Source: Aquirufa aurantiipilula
GTDB lineage: Bacteria > Bacteroidota > Bacteroidia > Cytophagales > Spirosomataceae
Assembly: GCF_019923745.1 (NCBI RefSeq)
Contig: NZ_JAANOG010000005.1
Span: 124,001-188,000 of the forward strand
DNA length: 64,000 nucleotides
Direction of reading: 5' to 3'
A program made the position numbers and the translations under genes. Positions within the stretch are counted from its first letter, which is position 1. Every line of letters begins with the position of its first letter. The notes under the pieces are model-generated. The model was not told where the DNA came from. It ran no database searches and saw nothing but the letters and a program-made list of their open reading frames with translations. Below, in pieces: positions 27,201-35,076 of the stretch.

Positions 27201-27301
27201 ACTCCACCGGTTGTGCTTACCTTACCTCGGACTTGCACACTTTGAGCAAGTCCTTGGTAAACCAGGAGCATACAAAAAATTAGTAATGATAGTTTTTTCA
27301 T
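24233..27301 (-). CDS. SusC/RagA-family TonB-linked outer-membrane transporter
   Basis: A 1022-residue protein. A signal peptide (1-19, cleavage after GLAQ) is followed by a carboxypeptidase-regulatory-like domain (about 22-95), the SusC TonB-box/plug motif LTEVVVVGYGSQRKQD (about 98-113), the plug (LLQGRASGVVV; DPLYVIDGFPV; AIYGARGSNGVVLITTK) and the 22-strand barrel ending in ALGVKLNF. It imports large ligands, usually glycan oligomers, across the outer membrane with TonB energy. Head gene of the minus-strand cytochrome/DUF1501 run, with 390 bases of upstream non-coding sequence for control. Confidence 0.96.
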   Translation of the reverse strand: MKKLSLLIFCMLLVYQGLAQSVQVRGKVSTTGGVGVPGTSVLEKGTNNGAVTNASGEYSIRVSSKNAILNFSSVGLLPKSESVQGRTVIDVLLEENQKELTEVVVVGYGSQRKQDITSAVSVIGMKDIGEQPASNMNQLLQGRASGVVVKQKAGTPGGAFEVRVRGIGSLGAGSDPLYVIDGFPVGTNVGTNFNPNDIESISVLKDAASTAIYGARGSNGVVLITTKNAQEGKVNVNFSLDYGVNSIPDSRRVKMLNGQEFAQFKKDIFMDAIRILQKREPSIEEVPIGYRFPEQTKYSTDWFGAILNKNSAYQDANLTISSGKGPIKSMFSVGYYKEDGTIMNTDYDRISIRSNNGGQVNKFLTVGLNVNGSLTRQNVANTDGRSALVGGALLMDPREPIYNADGSMRPYIGGVDGAFGFPNPVFLLQNVIRKRNISDVLANAFAEFTIMDGLKFRSSVNGKMNFNRFKEYVPSTIGASVASGTAGAPPRIATARDISEQLQNVSFDELLTYSPKLGEEHKLDAMLGFTSQKEQVYGIDGSANTFPDDLVPYLGAGSIRSSNSYEYSWSLMAYFARVNYALKDKYLFSASFRREGSSRFGENNKFGDFPAASVGWRVSEEPFMKDLSFINDMKLRASWGVTGNNNIGNYPSLAFVGANNYILGNSFAPGKVISNFANSSLKWEKSDQLDIGLDLATFNNKLTFTFEYYKKVTNDMLLPVSIPAVSGFTTSLDNIGQVQNTGIELSADYRTSFGPVNFRTNMNLTMNESKILAIKGANDILWYGSFYGGYNVMKVGRPIGMIYGYRKEGIFNTQAEIDAWAKQDGVIPGGMKFKDMNGDGVISYDTQDMTEIGNPNPAFTWAWTMAADYRQWDLNVLFVGAQDFDIYRNIEASTMNMDGVFNVLDKAKDRWRSATNQGTNPNDKNSQGGTSYFKWSRESSERYVYDGSYVWLKAVTLGYKLPKMSNIFSESRVFFTANNLFLFTNYPGNNPDAGVRGGTELNNDDESYPVPRTVALGVKLNF

Positions 27302-27352
27302 AATAAGAGGTTTGAGTTTGGTTGTAAATGGGTTGTATAATGTTAGCTTTTC

Positions 27353-27366
27353 AAATAGTACTATTT
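27353..27366. promoter_or_regulatory. Perfect 14-bp palindrome upstream of susC
   Basis: AAATAGTACTATTT reads the same on both strands and lies 52 bases upstream of the SusC ATG. Its position suits an operator or a start-site-proximal element. It could be chance in AT-rich DNA. Confidence 0.35.
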
Positions 27367-27667
27367 ATAGAATCAATACTATTATTACACCCAACTAACT
27401 CAATTGAGTAAAGTCAACCGTCCTTAACTATCCTTATTAAAATTATTTATAAACTATTGTATCTTTTTGATAATCAGGCAAAAGCGAATAAATGATGATT
27501 ATACGGTTAGCGATCAAAGAATACTCAAAAAGAAATAGTCCAATTTTTTCAAAATAAAATGAAATAACTGATTTAGACCTAGAAAATAGGTTGCTATTAT
27601 GACCCAACGCATATTAGAAAAAATAGCATCTATTCAAGATTCAAAACTGAGATATATAAAATATTTC

Positions 27668-27675
27668 TACCTTTG
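27668..27675 (+). promoter_or_regulatory. Candidate Bacteroidota -7 element for the Dabb/Crp pair
   Basis: TACCTTTG matches TAnnTTTG exactly, 17 bases before the ATG at 27693. A TTG -33 box at the right distance is not obvious. Confidence 0.45.
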
Positions 27676-27692
27676 ATCATTAATTTATATGT

Positions 27693-27986
27693 ATGATCTA
27701 CCATTCTGTTTTTCTTCAATTCAAGGCCAATATACACCAGGAGCAAAAAGATGTTTTCTTTTCAGAGGCTAAAAAATTAGCTCATATTCCAGGAGTCCAA
27801 TCCTTTCAATGTCTTCAAGAGATAAGTCCTAAAAATTCATTTGAATATGGATTAATCATGCAGTTCGAAACCGAACAGATCTATGAAGCATATACCCAGC
27901 ACCCTGACCATGTTCATTTTGTAGAGAACGTATGGATACCATCGGTAGCTAATTTTCAGGAAATAGATTACACCATCATTCCTTAA
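27693..27986 (+). CDS. Dabb (stress-responsive A/B barrel) domain protein
   Basis: A 97-residue single-domain protein. MIYHSVFLQFK at the start, the central IPGVQSFQ, FEYGLIMQFET and the C-terminal YTQHPDHVHFVENVWIP are typical of the dimeric alpha-beta barrel Dabb family. Members are mostly uncharacterised; some act on small hydrophobic or phenolic compounds. It is followed after 5 bases by a Crp/Fnr regulator, so the two are likely co-transcribed. No signal peptide, hence cytoplasmic. Confidence 0.85.
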   Translation: MIYHSVFLQFKANIHQEQKDVFFSEAKKLAHIPGVQSFQCLQEISPKNSFEYGLIMQFETEQIYEAYTQHPDHVHFVENVWIPSVANFQEIDYTIIP

Positions 27987-27991
27987 AACAC

Positions 27992-28576
27992 ATGTCAGAA
28001 AATCCAGCCCTTCTCAACATCAAAAAACACATTCACTTGAGTGAGGCTGATTGCGATTTAATTGAACATACTTGGAGAAGGGTCAAACTCGCTAAAAAAG
28101 AATTTCTATTTGAACGCGGGGAAGTGACTAAAGATGCAGCATTGATCATTTCTGGTTGCCTAAGATCCTTTTCATTGGATGAAAATGGATTTGAACATAT
28201 CATGCAATTTGCCCCGTCGAATTGGTGGATAACCGACATGTACAGTTTTATTTCCCAAAAACCTGGTGATCTCAGTGTTCAGGCCATCATGGATTCCGAA
28301 GTAGTTTTACTCAGCAGGAAAGATCAATTAATGCTTTTTGACCAAATACCGGCTTTGGAAAGATATTTTCGGATTTTGACAGAAAATTCCCTGGTAGCAT
28401 ATCGACAAAGGCTGATAGACAATCTGAGCTTAAGTGCCAAGCAGCGTTATGCCAATTTTTGCCAAACCTTTCCTACGCTAATCAATGATATCCCTCAAAA
28501 GCTAATTGCGGCCTACATTGGAGTTACTCCGGAGTTTCTTAGCAAAATGCGCAGCGAGTATTTACGAAACTTGTAA
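27992..28576 (+). CDS. Crp/Fnr-family transcriptional regulator
   Basis: A 194-residue protein. A cyclic-nucleotide-binding-like beta-barrel (about 15-115: FLFERGEVTKDAALIISGCLRSF; HIMQFAPSNWWITDMYSF) is followed by a dimerisation helix and a short helix-turn-helix (about 155-190, IPQKLIAAYIGVTPEFLSKMR), the form usual in Bacteroidota, where the canonical cAMP-binding residues are often missing. No cysteine cluster for an Fnr-type iron-sulfur site is present. It lies beside the divergent SusC-cytochrome operon and could control it, but this is positional inference only. Confidence 0.88.
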   Translation: MSENPALLNIKKHIHLSEADCDLIEHTWRRVKLAKKEFLFERGEVTKDAALIISGCLRSFSLDENGFEHIMQFAPSNWWITDMYSFISQKPGDLSVQAIMDSEVVLLSRKDQLMLFDQIPALERYFRILTENSLVAYRQRLIDNLSLSAKQRYANFCQTFPTLINDIPQKLIAAYIGVTPEFLSKMRSEYLRNL

Positions 28577-29474
28577 ATCTAATAGGGAACCTTCCACTAT
28601 TTTCTAACCTGATTTTCCTTCATTTCACCCTGCGTCCCTTTCCTTTCTATCTAAGAAAAATTCTATTTCTATCGTAAATCATGGTAGAGAATATGGCCAT
28701 TTCAAGTGAAAGAAGAATAATGCAAACCTGATAATTCTCATATATTTGACTGAGTCAACTCATTGGGAAAATCAAAAATCATAATCTAAAAAGCTATTTT
28801 TGAATAATTTGGCCCCCAGAAAACGGTCTTTTTTGATGGTAAATATCAAACCGACACTTTTTTTATAAAATGAAAGAGAGTAGGCAAATTCGTATAAACA
28901 TATTCCAACAAATTAAAATTTGTGCTAGATTTTAAATACAAATCAAAAATAAATATCTTCAAATTTCAAGAAAAAAATTGCCCAAATAGCTCAAAATCAG
29001 ACATAATCACGTGGCTCATTCCAGCAATTGTTCTCTTTTTAAAATAACAAGCTTACTTAAGAGCACATAAAGTCTACCGTTCCGACCTAGTAGATACAGT
29101 TTATCATTTTTATGATACTATATTTGCACACTTGAGAAAATAGAGGGCAAAATCTCCTAACGTATCTTTCAACTGGGTTACCTAAATTGTTGGGGCTTTG
29201 AAAAATACAAAACTGCGAAAAGCCTGATATACAAACACCAAAAAGTGCAATTTCTCAACGTGTTTCTAAATTATAATCAATATCCGTCTTATTAAAGACG
29301 ACAAGGTTCATCTCTTAACCATGGAATACAAATTCTGTGAAGGAACCTAGTCCGATTTAATCCTCCACGTGTGATTATAATATAAAAAATCTGAAAGGGT
29401 TTTGTCATTGAGCATTTGTTGCTCCATGAATTTTCCGATAAAAGAGTGCTCTGTGTTATTAAAATTTATATTCG
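28577..29474. other. Long non-coding region ahead of the giant repeat protein
   Basis: Nearly 900 AT-rich bases without a convincing gene; the longest ATG frames are about 20 codons. It contains a near-palindrome at 28908-28923 (ACAAATT/AATTTGT), a TAnnTTTG promoter candidate at 29119-29126 and small stem-loops at 29285-29300 and 29409-29424. A small RNA or regulatory leader is possible but cannot be shown from this sequence alone. Confidence 0.55.
29119..29126 (+). promoter_or_regulatory. Candidate Bacteroidota -7 element with a roughly 340-base leader
   Basis: TATATTTG matches TAnnTTTG exactly. If used, transcription would start near 29133, about 340 bases upstream of the ATG at 29475. That leader contains a 6-bp hairpin CGTCTT-ATTA-AAGACG (29285-29300) and a 5-bp hairpin GAGCA/TGCTC (29409-29424). 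Confidence 0.4.
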
Positions 29475-32400
29475 ATGAAAAACAATTTTACTAAGTATTC
29501 CTATCTCTATGTTCTAAATGTGCTATTGTTATTGGCAACTACGATTCAATCGTTAGCTGCCAATAAGCAGGTAGCTGATGTTGGTTTCAATGTATCGCTT
29601 GAAAGTAGCTCATACAACAGCACCACGAACAAATCCACTTTCTTGTACAAGATTACTCAGAAGGAAGGGCAGCAAACTGGCTTAAGCCATTTTGTCATTC
29701 AAAACTTTTGTCTACCAACCGGTTCTGGTATTAAAGGGGAAAATTCCCCTAATGGAACCAATGAGTGGGAGACGATCTCTGCCGACAAAATGAACACGAC
29801 AGATGGTAGTACTACGGAATGTCAAACCGGATTTGGATCCCTGCTGAAATTCAATTACAATGGCGGTGGAACTACCAATTATTATCGTTTAACCTTGAAT
29901 GGTCATTTTTTACCTACTGACGGATTTAGTATTCTACGTTGGGGAGGAAAAGCAGGAACCGTTACTTGTGGACAAGTTGCAATACAGGTTCCTACACCAG
30001 TAGAAACAAATGAAACAGTTTATGTTTGTAAGAACTCATCTGCTACCATTTCTTCTGAAGGTGGCAATGGCCATAAATGGTATCTTAATGGAAACAAATT
30101 CCAAGAAAACACTTCTAGCATTTCTGTTTCTACAGCTGGAGAATACAAAGTCATTTACAACACGGACAATTGTAGAAAAATAGAAATTTATAACCTACAA
30201 GTTAAAGACATTCCAACTCTAAACGTTTCTAATATTGCCATTTGTCCTAGCTCTAGCGGTACGCTAACAGTCAGTGGAGCTAACACCTATTCTTGGTCGA
30301 ATTCAGCTACGGGTGCCAGTATCACTGTTTCTCCAAGTTCAACAACTACCTATACTGTAACAGGTACAGGTGCCAATGGATGTAGTAATTCAGCAACAGC
30401 TTCTGTGACAGTCAATACATTACCAACAGTAGTGGTGAATGACGCTACCATTTGTGTAGGAGCTTCCGCAACTTTAACCGCATCTGGAGCATCTACTTAT
30501 ACATGGTCTAACTCCGCAACAGGAGCCAGCATTACCGTTTCACCTACCACTACTACAAGCTATACGGTTACTGGAACAGATGCAAATGGTTGTACTGCAA
30601 CTGCAACTGCACTAGTAACCGTAAATGCTCTTCCTAGTGTTACCGCCACTCAAAGTCAAACTGTTTGTGCAGGAACTAAAGTAACCTTATCTGGTTCAGG
30701 TGCTTCTACTTATGCTTGGGATAATGGCATCACGGATGGCGTTGAATTCACAGCTACTGAAACCAAAACCTACACAGTTACAGGTACTGCTGCCAATGGA
30801 TGTACCAGCACAGCGACTACAACTGTTACGGTCAACCAATTACCTAGTGTTACTGCCACTCAGAGTCAAACTGTTTGTGCAGGAACTAAAGTCACCTTAT
30901 CGGGTTCAGGTGCTGCTACCTATGCTTGGGATAATGGTATCACGGATGGCGTTGAATTTACAGCTACTGAAACCAAAACCTACACCGTTACAGGTACTGC
31001 TGCCAATGGATGTACCAGCACAGCGACTACAACTGTGACGGTCAAACAATTACCTAGTGTAACTGCCACTCAAAGTCAAACCGTTTGTGCAGGAACTAAA
31101 GTAACCTTATCTGGTTCAGGTGCTGCTACCTATGCTTGGGATAATGGCATCACTGATGGCGTTGAATTTACAGCTACTGAAACCAAAACCTACACCGTTA
31201 CAGGTACTGCTGCTAATGGATGTACCAGCACAGCGACTACAACTGTTACGGTCAACCAATTACCTAGTGTAACGGCTACTCAAAGTCAAACTGTTTGTGC
31301 AGGAACTAAAGTAACCTTATCTGGTTCAGGTGCTTCTACTTATGCTTGGGATAATGGCATCACGGATGGCGTTGAATTCACAGCTACTGAAACCAAAACC
31401 TACACAGTTACAGGTACTGCTGCCAATGGATGTACTAGCACAGCGACTACAACTGTTACGGTCAATCAATTACCAAGTGTTACTGCCACTCAAAGCCAAA
31501 CTGTTTGTGCAGGAACTAAAGTCACCTTATCGGGTTCAGGTGCTTCTACCTATACTTGGGACAATGGTATCACGGATGGCGTTGAATTCACGGCTACTGA
31601 AACTAAAACTTATACTGTTACAGGTACTGCTGCTAATGGATGTACTAGCACAGCGACTACAACTGTTACGGTCAATCAATTACCAAGTGTTACTGCCACT
31701 CAAAGCCAAACTGTTTGTGCAGGAACTAAAGTAACCTTATCTGGTTCGGGTGCTTCTACTTACGCTTGGGATAATGGTATCACGGATGGCGTTGAATTCA
31801 CAGCTACTGAAACTAAAACCTACACCGTTACAGGTACTGCTGCTAATGGATGTACCAGCACAGCGACTACAACTGTGACGGTCAACCAATTACCTAGTGT
31901 AACGGCTACTCAAAGTCAAACCGTTTGTGCAGGAACTAAAGTAACTTTTTCTGGTTCGGGTGCTTCTACTTACGCTTGGGATAATGGTATCACTGATGGC
32001 GTTGAATTTACAGCTACTGAAACCAAAACCTACACCGTTACAGGTACTGCTGCCAATGGATGTACTAGCACAGCGACTACAACTGTTACGGTCAATCAAT
32101 TACCAAGTGTTACTGCCACTCAAAGCCAAACTGTTTGTGCAGGAACTAAAGTAACCTTATCTGGTTCGGGTGCTTCCACTTATGCTTGGGATAATGGTAT
32201 CACGGATGGCGTTGAATTCACAGCTACCGAAACTAAAACCTACACAGTAACAGGTACCGCTGCTAATGGATGTACCAGCACAGCGACTACAACCGTTACG
32301 GTCAACCAATTACCTAGTGTTACTGCCACTCAAAGTCAAACTGTCTGTGCAGGAACTAAAGTAACCTTATCTGGTTCAGGTGCTTCTACTTATGCTTGGG

Positions 32401-34175
32401 ATAATGGCATCACGGATGGCGTTGAATTCACAGCTACTGAAACCAAAACCTATACCGTTACAGGTACTGCTGCCAATGGATGTACTAGCACAGCGACTAC
32501 AATTGTTACGGTCAATCAATTACCAAGTGTTACTGCCACTCAAAGTCAAACTGTTTGTGCAGGAACTAAAGTAACCTTATCTGGTTCAGGTGCTGCTACC
32601 TACGCTTGGGATAATGGTATCACTAATGGAACAGAATTCACAGCTACTGAAACTAAAACTTATACCGTTACAGGTACTGCTGCTAATGGATGTACCAGCA
32701 CAGCGACTACAACCGTTTCTGTCAATAACCCTCCGACTGTTTCTGTAAATAGTACGACAATTTGTGCTGGAGGTTCCACAACCTTAACAGCCAGTGGTGC
32801 AACTACCTATTCTTGGTCAAACTCATCTACGGGTTCAAGTATTACGGTTTCACCGGGTTCTACTACTACCTATACTGTAACTGGAACATCCAATGGTTGT
32901 ACTGGTACGGCCGTAGCTACAGTAACGGTTAATCCAGTCCCTTCTGTGTCTGTCTCTAGATCTTCATTCACCGTTTGTACCAATAACAGCATCTCCTTAA
33001 GTTTAGCGGGAGCATCTCCTGCCAATGGCACCTGGTCTGTAATTAGTGGTGGTGGAAGTATCAACGGAGGTAATTATATTGCTGGAGGTTCTTCCGAAAA
33101 CGTGACATTACGTTACGAGTATTCGAATGGATCTTGCAGCAATTCAACTACCATCACCATCAACGTATCGAATTGCCAAGTTCTTTGTACTTACACACAA
33201 GGATACTATGGAAATACAGGTGGTATGAGTTGTAATGGTATTGATCCAGAAACGGGAAATTCATTAGGACAGAGCACAACATTAGAACGTTTAAAATCGG
33301 CGTTCAATAATGCAGGCGTTTCAGATGTTACTTTCGGAGATCGTTCAAAAGGCAAGTTCTTCGTCTTCCGTGCTAGTGATGTAGCGAGCACTTCAAGCAA
33401 TATCTTTAAAATGCTTCCAGGTGGAGGTACCCCTACCAGCTTAAATACCAATGCCAATGGTTGGACATCCACTGCATCTAGCGATTCGAAAAGCCCGGTA
33501 AACAACAAAGGTAAAATCGTCAACAATTTATTATCTCAAACGATCACCCTTTGGCTGAATATCCAAACATCTTCTAGATTAGGATCATGGACTTTACCAA
33601 AATCATTCAAAACGGTGAAACCAGATTGCGGTACTACCAAAATTGATGGTTTAAGTGCTTCTACCACAACAGTAACTCCTAGTTTGGTTGGATATAGCGT
33701 AAACGACTTATTGAAATTAGCTAATAGAGCCCTAGGTGGATCATTAGGTGGAAGTGACCCTTCATTAAGCGACATTTTCAACACGGTTGATCAAATAAAT
33801 AATGCTTTTGATCAATGCCGCTATTTGGTAAGTCAAGAGGCTCCAAGTACATACAAAACGGCTTCTACTTCTGATGAAACCATGTTCCGTACTGAAACAG
33901 AGAATAAGGATGTGATTTCAACTGTAGTTGCTTATCCAAATCCATTTGTAAATAAAGTATCGTTCTTAATTAAAGCCAAATTAAATGGACGTGCTACCTT
34001 AGGTTTGTATAACCTATCTGGACTTAAAGTTGCGGATTTATTTGATGGAGAGATGTCAGAAAATCAAGAACAACAAGTGGAATATACTGTTCCAAGTGGT
34101 TCTGGATTACAAACTTACATCTACCTGTTCCAACAGTCAGGACAAATTATCCGCGGTAAGGTTGTAGGAGAATAA
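29475..34175 (+). CDS. Giant T9SS-secreted repeat protein, probable surface adhesin
   Basis: 1566 residues. A signal peptide (1-29, ending SLAA) leads into a unique N-terminal domain (30-240). Two divergent Ig/PKD-like repeats (about 245-385) precede ten near-identical 70-residue repeats (386-1085), each with two cysteines (TVCAG and NGCTS). One divergent repeat (about 1086-1155) and a unique region (1156-1485, CTYTQGYYGNTGG onward) follow. The type A T9SS sorting signal starts near residue 1485 (VVAYPNPFVNKVSF) and ends IIRGKVVGE. Such proteins are exported through the outer membrane by the Por system and attached to or released from the cell surface. Length and repeat number suggest an adhesin or S-layer-like filament. 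It is monocistronic, closed by a strong terminator. Confidence 0.88.
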   Translation: MKNNFTKYSYLYVLNVLLLLATTIQSLAANKQVADVGFNVSLESSSYNSTTNKSTFLYKITQKEGQQTGLSHFVIQNFCLPTGSGIKGENSPNGTNEWETISADKMNTTDGSTTECQTGFGSLLKFNYNGGGTTNYYRLTLNGHFLPTDGFSILRWGGKAGTVTCGQVAIQVPTPVETNETVYVCKNSSATISSEGGNGHKWYLNGNKFQENTSSISVSTAGEYKVIYNTDNCRKIEIYNLQVKDIPTLNVSNIAICPSSSGTLTVSGANTYSWSNSATGASITVSPSSTTTYTVTGTGANGCSNSATASVTVNTLPTVVVNDATICVGASATLTASGASTYTWSNSATGASITVSPTTTTSYTVTGTDANGCTATATALVTVNALPSVTATQSQTVCAGTKVTLSGSGASTYAWDNGITDGVEFTATETKTYTVTGTAANGCTSTATTTVTVNQLPSVTATQSQTVCAGTKVTLSGSGAATYAWDNGITDGVEFTATETKTYTVTGTAANGCTSTATTTVTVKQLPSVTATQSQTVCAGTKVTLSGSGAATYAWDNGITDGVEFTATETKTYTVTGTAANGCTSTATTTVTVNQLPSVTATQSQTVCAGTKVTLSGSGASTYAWDNGITDGVEFTATETKTYTVTGTAANGCTSTATTTVTVNQLPSVTATQSQTVCAGTKVTLSGSGASTYTWDNGITDGVEFTATETKTYTVTGTAANGCTSTATTTVTVNQLPSVTATQSQTVCAGTKVTLSGSGASTYAWDNGITDGVEFTATETKTYTVTGTAANGCTSTATTTVTVNQLPSVTATQSQTVCAGTKVTFSGSGASTYAWDNGITDGVEFTATETKTYTVTGTAANGCTSTATTTVTVNQLPSVTATQSQTVCAGTKVTLSGSGASTYAWDNGITDGVEFTATETKTYTVTGTAANGCTSTATTTVTVNQLPSVTATQSQTVCAGTKVTLSGSGASTYAWDNGITDGVEFTATETKTYTVTGTAANGCTSTATTIVTVNQLPSVTATQSQTVCAGTKVTLSGSGAATYAWDNGITNGTEFTATETKTYTVTGTAANGCTSTATTTVSVNNPPTVSVNSTTICAGGSTTLTASGATTYSWSNSSTGSSITVSPGSTTTYTVTGTSNGCTGTAVATVTVNPVPSVSVSRSSFTVCTNNSISLSLAGASPANGTWSVISGGGSINGGNYIAGGSSENVTLRYEYSNGSCSNSTTITINVSNCQVLCTYTQGYYGNTGGMSCNGIDPETGNSLGQSTTLERLKSAFNNAGVSDVTFGDRSKGKFFVFRASDVASTSSNIFKMLPGGGTPTSLNTNANGWTSTASSDSKSPVNNKGKIVNNLLSQTITLWLNIQTSSRLGSWTLPKSFKTVKPDCGTTKIDGLSASTTTVTPSLVGYSVNDLLKLANRALGGSLGGSDPSLSDIFNTVDQINNAFDQCRYLVSQEAPSTYKTASTSDETMFRTETENKDVISTVVAYPNPFVNKVSFLIKAKLNGRATLGLYNLSGLKVADLFDGEMSENQEQQVEYTVPSGSGLQTYIYLFQQSGQIIRGKVVGE
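30630..32729 (+). repeat. Ten tandem 210-bp repeats inside the giant surface protein gene
   Basis: Units begin at 30630, 30840, 31050, 31260, 31470, 31680, 31890, 32100, 32310 and 32520, each exactly 210 bases (70 codons), in frame. Protein changes are few: A/S and A/T swaps in the AxTYxWD segment, one F for L in copy 7, I for T in copy 9, and DG to NG-T near the end of copy 10. Silent differences form shared blocks between non-adjacent copies; copies 5, 6 and 8 share the same start. This points to recombination or gene conversion among units. Copy number is likely to vary between strains, and short-read assemblies may collapse it. Confidence 0.97.
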
Positions 34176-34197
34176 TAATCAACATGCTAATGATTAA

Positions 34198-34225
34198 CAA
34201 AGCCCGTTCAATTGAACGGGCTTTG
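34198..34225. terminator. Intrinsic terminator after the giant repeat protein
   Basis: A perfect 28-base palindrome with arms CAAAGCCCGTTCAA and its complement, starting 22 bases after the stop at 34175. It can act as a strong terminator and separates the repeat protein from the pirin gene. Confidence 0.85.
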
Positions 34226-34320
34226 TATTTATAGGGATTTCACCGCTTTTGCTTTCTTAATCTAGATTATGATTTTGGGGACATTTCGTTCGGACCTTTG
34301 TATTGTTAATTCGAAACAAT

Positions 34321-35040
34321 ATGACAAAGAGCATCTTACACAAAGCAGACTCGAGGGGCAAAGCCAATCATGGATGGTTGCAAAGCTCTCATACCTTTAG
34401 TTTTGCCAATTATTACGATCCCACTCGCATTCATTTTGGCGCACTAAGAGTACTTAATGATGATATGGTAAAAGGTGGAATGGGTTTTGGCCAGCATCCA
34501 CATGATAACATGGAAATCATCAGCATTCCATTAGAAGGAGATTTAGAACATAAAGACAGTATGGGTAACGTGGCGGTTATTCGTCAAGGAGATATTCAGG
34601 TAATGAGTGCCGGAACAGGTATTTATCACAGTGAATACAACCATGATAAAGAAGAAGCCGTTAAATTCTTACAGATTTGGGTATTCCCAAATAAGAAAAA
34701 TGTGACTCCACGTTATGACCAGATCACCTTGGAAAATAAGGATAGCCTGAATCAATTGCAGCAAATCCTTTCCCCCAATCCAGAGGACGAAGGAGTATGG
34801 ATACATCAAGATGCATGGTTTCACCTAGGCCATTTTGAGGCTGGGAAAAGCGCTCATTACCCAATAAAAAAACCAGGAAATGGCGTTTATGCCTTTATAC
34901 TAGAAGGGCAATTCTCCATCGAAGGTTACGATTTAGACCCTAGGGATGGACTAGGACTTTGGGAGCTTGAAGGTTTTGACCTGAAAGCAAAATCCGAAAA
35001 CGCCAAAATCCTTCTTATGGAAGTTCCCATGAACATTTAA
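34321..35040 (+). CDS. Pirin-family bicupin protein
   Basis: A 239-residue protein from the ATG at 34321 (a TTG at 34303 extends the frame but adds no conserved sequence). The N-terminal cupin has the pirin metal-site motifs QHPHDNMEIISI and SAGTGIYHSEYN; the C-terminal cupin is truncated in motif content, as usual. Pirins bind iron; some are quercetinases or redox sensors, most have unknown roles. It is followed after 36 bases by a YceI-family gene, a pairing that suggests a stress function. A second, longer pirin occurs at 57720-58601. Confidence 0.92.
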   Translation: MTKSILHKADSRGKANHGWLQSSHTFSFANYYDPTRIHFGALRVLNDDMVKGGMGFGQHPHDNMEIISIPLEGDLEHKDSMGNVAVIRQGDIQVMSAGTGIYHSEYNHDKEEAVKFLQIWVFPNKKNVTPRYDQITLENKDSLNQLQQILSPNPEDEGVWIHQDAWFHLGHFEAGKSAHYPIKKPGNGVYAFILEGQFSIEGYDLDPRDGLGLWELEGFDLKAKSENAKILLMEVPMNI

Positions 35041-35076
35041 TTTATAATTGATATACACGAAAAAAAACAAACAAAC

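Larger units (their letters stand above)
27302..27692. other. Divergent intergenic region between susC and the Dabb gene
   Basis: A 391-base AT-rich spacer with no credible gene. It should hold the promoter(s) of the SusC operon on the minus strand and the Dabb/Crp pair on the plus strand. Visible elements are a 14-base perfect palindrome at 27353-27366 and a TAnnTTTG match at 27668-27675. Confidence 0.6.

Noticed and set aside
28864-28935. About 21-codon frame in the region before the repeat protein
   Set aside because: Too short, no ribosome site and no conserved features; cannot be supported as a small protein gene.
30700-32574. Several long leucine-rich reading frames in another frame over the repeat array
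   Set aside because: They arise because the 210-base repeat has no stop in that frame; the protein is low-complexity, the frames end at random copies, and the signal peptide and T9SS signal belong to the main frame.
30630-32729. Possible CRISPR array because of regular spacing
   Set aside because: Units are 210 bases, contiguous, coding and without unique spacers; there are no cas genes.
33206-33526. Minus-strand frame of 106 codons inside the giant repeat protein
   Set aside because: Antisense to a supported coding region; hydrophobic, proline-rich translation is typical of reverse-strand shadows.
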